A DNA stretch of 64,000 nucleotides, from NCBI GenBank assembly GCA_015227615.1, contig JAALGZ010000010.1, positions 496,001 through 560,000 on the forward strand, in the 5' to 3' direction. Below are positions 58,501 through 64,000 of this stretch, one piece after another; position 1 is the first letter of the stretch, and every line of letters begins with the position of its first letter. This DNA comes from Labyrinthula sp. Ha. Its lineage: Eukaryota; Sar; Bigyra; Labyrinthulida; Labyrinthulaceae. The notes under the pieces were generated by a model. The model worked only from the letters and a program-made list of their open reading frames with translations. It had not been told where the DNA came from and made no database searches. The translations under genes were made by a program, and so were the position numbers.

Positions 58501-61500
58501 GAAAGTTTGTTGAATTTTCGGATTATAGGACATAGTTTCTTATGACATATACCCCACACAAGTTGACTAGCGTCAAATTTCCGGGTAAAAACATCATCGG
58601 ATAAACTGTATTTTTCAACAAGTTCTTTCCGTGCTCCTCTTAGCGCGCCTGATATAAAATGGCGCTGTGATATTTATTCGACTCGTCGGTCATTAGAATT
58701 AAATCCATATTCCGATCGTAGTGTTGCAGGTGAGCGTTTGCGGCATCCGCCAACCTTTGCTTAAAGTGCTTAAATACCACTTCCAAGTCCTCATTTCATA
58801 AAAATTGCTTCTTCTCCTTCAGCAACTTCTTCTTTTTCTCTTTCATTTCCGGATAAAAAAGCATAATTTTATCTCTGAGTTCCGCCATTTCGGGTACCGC
58901 CGACGTCAACCATTGCGCCAAATGTAAGAGTTTTGTTAACTCTTATACATACTATGGCTTTGGGACAAGTAAAATTTTCTCATAATACTTCTTCGAAAAA
59001 TTCCACCCGCCCTTCTGCAGAATCTTCCACAATTTTCTATACTTATCGTAAATAGTATAGACTTTGTCGGGCTGATCCTGACCTTCCATTTACGTAAATT
59101 GCGCAAAACATCTTCTAAGATCTTGATTTAGCGCTTGAATTTTCTCGCGTGAAGCAACGTATCATCAATCCATTGAACGATTCCGTTGCCTTCCTTATTA
59201 TAATTTGCAGCCGCGATATGATCCACCATACGTTGGTGAAAAATACCGAAGTCGAATGCTACCCCATTGGCGAAAATTGTAATTGGAATTTTCCATAAGT
59301 TGTCATAAGGTTGAAGCACTGTTTGGCGCGGTCCGTGATCGCTATTTGATAAAATTCGATAACAACGTCTAAACATCCGTAGAAGCGTGCTGGCGTTATG
59401 TTGAACAGGTGTGTTTCCAGTGTGGGGAGTATATTAAAATCCCTGTGTAATACTTTATTTACCGCAACCAGGTCCAACACCATGTGCCAAGCATTATTTT
59501 TCTTACGGACGGCGAAAACAACCGACCCATAGATTGCTTGTTGGATTTTCTTCGCCATACCTTTCTCGACCATTCCGTCTAATTTCTCTTTTATAAATTC
59601 CGCCCTTCCATGCCCCAATGGCCGCGGCGTCGGTATCTTAAATTCTGTGTCCTGTATCGGTACGACATCCATTGTCGGCAAAAGGCTAACTCCTATTTGC
59701 GAAGCGCTTGCCGCAAAAACATCTTCATACTTAAACCATAAATCCATAAGCTGGGTGCGCTGGTCTTCATTAGCATCGCCAGCCGCTTTCACCATTTTGT
59801 TATCGCTTCGCGTGTTTCTGCTTTTTCCGTCTCCGGCTGATAGAGCGCGCTCCCTTCCAGAAGCATCAGCTGCTCTAGATTATCTTCAACTACATCTTTA
59901 TTCTGCTTCAACTGTATAGTTTTGCCGAAAGGTATCCCTTCCGCATTCCCATCGCGCAAGCGACTACTGAACTCGATTGATGCTGCGTGGATTAACGGAA
60001 CGACGTCTAAAATTTCCATTTTACCACCTGTCAACTTTTTAATCATTGCCACCGAGCGTAGTCTGGGCAGTCTTAACCCCATCAAAAGCTGTACATTCTT
60101 TGACTTCTGGCGAATAAGTTTCTGCGTATTTAAATTTTTGGTAAAGATAAAATATGATTTTACCGCTAGCTTCCCTTCGGGGTCTTCATCTACCACCTTT
60201 ATTATTTCAGCTAAAGTATATCCATATTCTGCGAAGCTAGAAATTGAGCCAAATATTATGTTTAAGTTTACGTCAGCTACGACCATATCATATACCCCAG
60301 AAAGTTGTTCAAGTTCCTCCGACATCAGCTCTCTTACAACTGCGGCGCTATCAGCAAAGAAACTTCTACAAACTTTCAGTCATACGGTACCGTTTTCGTC
60401 CCGCTGCCGACTTCCTATGCGTTTTGATGCGGCATCAATCCCGCCTTTTCTAGCGCCGGAGCCCCCACCAACAATTCTCCCCATTATTTGTCGCTAACCA
60501 GAAAGGTCTTCACCCTGTGAGATTCACGCTTTCAAATTCCTCTTACGCGCATCTCCAAGTCGGGGTAGCCTACCTTCTTATCTGCAAGTCCGCCGTTCCG
60601 TGTGCCAGGGTAATCTTTTCCTTCACGTCTTCAATAGAGTCCATCATCCACGCATGTCTGTGTAGCGAAGCGACGCTCTCATCTGCGCCGCTATCCAGAA
60701 TCGCGTCGGAAATGCGATCCCCGGACTTGATATGGTGGATAGTTGCACCCTTTCTTCCCGCTCTTCTAACCGATACATTTAAGCGTCTCGTTCGATTACA
60801 CTTATTTCCTCTTTGTTCATCCCCAGGCGCTAGAAGCGTTAAAAAGGACTTGCGCTTGTTTTGGCTGTTTTCCCTCGCTCCGTTCATAGCGCTTATTCCT
60901 GTAGCGGTAACTACTTTGCTTTTTCGTGGCGCATATCTCCCACGGCTAGAACTCACTTTATATCCGCGAGGGCTCGGGGAATGTGACCTGTGACAATAAT
61001 AATTGTTACTTTTTCCTCTTCTCTAGTCATCGAAAGACATAGAATGTCTTTTTTTCGTCTTTCCACCACGATGTGATCTCTGATGGGCTCTCCTTACCTC
61101 TGATTCTTTAGGCGTGACGCTTGTTATCCCAGGTGGCGTTAAATCTACATCCTCCATTGTGTCCATCTTTCTTTCATACACCGACTTGATCAGCTCATTA
61201 AACTCGTCTAGCAAATCTCCAAATTTCAACTCCGGTGCATCCAGCTTAACTTTGAAACGTGCCTCTCTGATCTGCAGCTGTAGCGAGAGTTGGTTATTTA
61301 GCGCTTTCAATACTTCGAATCTCTGCACATTCTCCCTCAGCTGCTTCTATTTTATTCATCCTGTAGCGCTACCCATATACGCGTTTAAGCTTTCAAGAAA
61401 TTGACCATTGTGCGGCCATACCACTCTCTCCGCGAAGGTGTTTGGTGTATCTTCCCCTTCATATGTCTCGAGTTCCTTCATATATTTCCTAAGATACTTC

Positions 61501-63496
61501 ACGAGCTCCTCCTTCGTTATGCCAGGATTTGATAGACTCTGCTTTAGTTCTGGGTCGACGTGAATCCAGAGGTTCGGCTCTTTCTCGCCATCGTACACAT
61601 CTAGATAAGTGTCCCTCATATCCAACATGGCGCAGATGTCTCTTACCTTTAGCGTTTTAAATTTACCGCCATATGACCTCCATGCTCGGTCACGACGCGC
61701 ATCCTCTGCCTTCTGCCTCTGAATTTCGGTTACTTTATCCGTGTCTTTCGACTTCTGCAGTGCTTGTGCAGTTACTTCGGTAAGTTTCGCCAAAATCGAC
61801 TTCACTCCGCTCATCTTTGCCGATACAGTGAAAACACTCTCCTGTGTCGCTTCGGCCATCGACCTTGTTTCCGCAAAGTCGGAAAGGGTTCTCCCATGAT
61901 CTGGAGTAGATTTAGGCGGCTGCGGCTGCTGAGGGCTCGGTTTAAAGGTGCTGTTATGCTGGTAGACCGACCTTTGGAGTTCTTTCACCTTCTCGATTTC
62001 CGCACGGTAAAGCATCTTGATGTCTTTCAATTCTTTCGATATCTTCTTCAATTCAGCTTTATTTTTCTTCCGTTCCTCATCCACGGTTTCTCTCATGAGA
62101 GCCGTATTACGATCTCTAAGCACTGATTCTACCGCTAACGACTGCGCCCTAATCCTCTCGTTTGCCATGGTTAGTGTATTTATGGGCTCTTGCAACCTTT
62201 TTTCCGCATCCGTTCTTGTGTGCTCCGAATGTCTTACTTTTTGTTTTGGCGCCCTCATCGATACTCCTTGTGCGAGCTCCGCCTTTGTTAGCCATCTAAA
62301 GGGCGCAATACGCCTCGGGCGGTCCAGGTCATCGTTAGCCGATAGATTAGGCTTCGGCAAATTTCCTTTTATAACCGACATACCTCTCTCTGCCATGAAC
62401 TGTACTGTCGTCGTGATTAGACCTTCCGATGAGCGAAAAAATCAAGTCGGCGTATTTGTTTTCAATACGCTTAATGGAGTCTTTTTGCGATGCGCCACTA
62501 ACTATCCGAAAGACATCTCCCGTTTTTCTCTAAAATTCGGAGTTGCCGCCAGCATGTGCGCTACTCTTTCGCTTATAGGTATTCCGTCATTTTCCCTTTC
62601 CGACAAAGCGGTCATCAATAAGAGCGAGTAATTTGAGGATTGGTGTATGTTCTTTTCCTCAAGCATTTCTACCGCCGTCTTTCCCTTCATCTTCTTTTGC
62701 GCTTCGCGAAGATCCTCTTCGCAAACTACGAACCTCTTTGGAGTAAACCAGCGAGGCGTCTTTGAGTAGAATTTGCACTGCTATCTACTCATCCTCTTTT
62801 TTCGCGGAGTCTTTCGCACCGCCTTCTTCTTTGCCGCTGGCGGAGAAGTTAAATAAACCGCTTCCGCTTTGGTAGCCTCATTCCGACCTTTTGAATTTAC
62901 CCGTTGAAGGTTTGTCGGACCCTCAACGATAGGCGCATCGTTGCTTGAGGACGCTTCATCTTCTTGCGGCTGAGTCAGAAATAAAAGGTTAGCCTCCTTA
63001 GCCGATATTGCCGGTTGCGTTAAGTCCATAATGTCCGCTTCATCGCCTACGGTCGTAACTTCTTTTTCCGCCTGATCTTCATTTACCGCCTCTTCTAATT
63101 CGGACGGGCTTACTCCTACTACTACTACGTCTGGCTTGGGGTCATCCCGACCCTTCGCTCCTGTTTTGACGCGTGTCGATTCCTTTGCCGTCCCTTGGTC
63201 GGCTACCTGACTATCGCCTTCCGACGCACTATGTTCCGCGGCGTCCTCCGGTTCATCATCTGACGGCAAATTAAGCGATTTTCTAAGCGCCGCACGCTTA
63301 ATTCTTCTTCATTCCGATCTTCTGCTTCATTCCTACCCTCTGTATCTTCACCTTCTTCTCCTGATGACGAGTCAGCTCCGAAGAGCTGTTGTTATTCGTC
63401 TTCTTCTCCTTCTTCCTTCCTTCTTCTTTCCTCTTCCTCCTCTAATTTCCTCCTTTCTTCTCTTTCCTTCAATCTCTGCTCTCTTGATCTTGGCAT
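55512..63496 (-). mobile_element. Diverged, broken Ty3/Gypsy element with chromodomain and SANT/Myb-like part, no MT-A70 seen
   Basis: A minus-strand Gypsy fossil of about 8 kb, clearly richer in G and C than the DNA around it. From its 5' side: a highly charged, coiled-coil-like Gag region that starts MPRSREQRLKEREERR (about 61,020-63,496), protease (DSGAD, about 60,570-60,960), reverse transcriptase (about 59,130-59,800, QWIDDT near 59,170), RNase H (TDHLNLKAIL and DMLTRW, about 58,260-58,700), integrase (about 56,310-57,900, with ADFLYVN, LVSDHASHF and WTNGAVEV), a chromodomain (about 56,100-56,300, WRGF and NTWEP) and a SANT/Myb-like segment (about 55,780-55,960, GVGQFEKY and LPHKSRS). 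Its coding part ends near 55,512 with no methyltransferase. It is broken many times. LTRs were not found on either side. Confidence 0.85.
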
Positions 63497-63800
63497 CTTA
63501 ATCGTGTTATTCCTTGCCTTAGAATTGTTCAAGCAATAGATCGATCTGGTATGTTTCGTCAGATCGAGTGGCTTTTATTCTAGAATGTGTATCAAAGCCT
63601 GAACTCAGTTGTCTTTATTTTTCTCCGGTAACTCTAACTTCTTGAATGCTTATTCTCTTACTTGTATCTGTACCTTTTATTATTCTGTTGGATTGTAACT
63701 ATGGCTCTTTTGGTCATAGTTACTAACAAACTACAATTCATCTTGCAACTAATAAGATATTCTATTAAGAAACTAAACTATTTATGCTTATATCGATACA
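63497..63800. other. Flank of the Gypsy fossil
   Basis: About 300 bases right of the element's presumed Gag start. It could contain the element's leader or LTR, but no matching copy was found on the left side. No gene is seen. Confidence 0.4.
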
Positions 63801-64000
63801 AGTGTTTAGAAATAACATGTTTACTTCTGTGTGAACTTAACAGGATAATATCTCAGGGAAGGTGTGGCCCATCTTGAATATTTCTAAGGACATGAAATAA
63901 AATTAATCGTGCGGTGGTACTAGAATTCTTGGTATGCAACATGTTTTTATAAACTATTATTTACTTTAATATATTTTAACACGTTTGTAATTTCATAGCG
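63801..64000 (+). repeat. Dispersed repeat, copy 2, cut by the window end
   Basis: Matches 37,941-38,138 in direct orientation at roughly 80 percent identity over 200 bases, starting at the same point as the first copy. Neither copy shows a coding frame. Confidence 0.7.

Overview
The window is nuclear DNA of a microbial eukaryote. Host genes carry spliceosomal introns of only 28-32 bases with GT...AG ends, intergenic DNA is very AT-rich and full of stops in all frames, and the genes are eukaryotic types (copine, carnitine acyltransferase, armadillo repeats, protein kinase). TAA and TAG end host genes, so the code looks standard in that respect. Introns near 30 bases are known from a few protist lineages such as Blastocystis, but nothing here fixes the species.

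Host genes lie mainly in 13-30 kb and 39-41.7 kb: a secreted endonuclease/phosphatase-fold enzyme, a membrane protein with an acidic tail, a small secreted protein with a doubtful start, a carnitine acyltransferase ending in a peroxisomal AKL signal, a copine with a decayed tandem copy, an armadillo-repeat protein, an enoyl-CoA hydratase, a protein kinase with an in-frame stop, and an unrecognised gene split by a Copia insertion. The acyltransferase and the hydratase may both serve fatty-acid breakdown. The first 150 bases hold the start of another secreted protein.

The rest is mostly LTR retroelement fossils. Four belong to one unusual Ty3/Gypsy lineage whose polyprotein continues past the integrase into a chromodomain and then a SANT/Myb-like domain: 1,359-8,560 (+, old and much broken), 30,065-37,630 (-, looks whole, LTRs nearly identical), 44,598-51,862 (+, few breaks, nested in a Copia element), and about 55,512-63,496 (-, diverged, no LTRs found, richer in GC). 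In the first three the polyprotein ends in an MT-A70-type adenine methyltransferase domain, the family of METTL3, METTL14 and METTL4. A Copia element spans 41,705-53,729 with 110-bp LTRs and a perfect 5-bp target duplication.

The strongest candidate for an undescribed system is this Gypsy lineage with chromodomain, SANT/Myb and MT-A70 fused behind the integrase. Three copies of clearly different age carry the methyltransferase, so it was a stable part of the element. It may mark the element's own DNA or RNA with N6-methyladenine, or bring methylation to the chromatin where it inserts; that role is inference.
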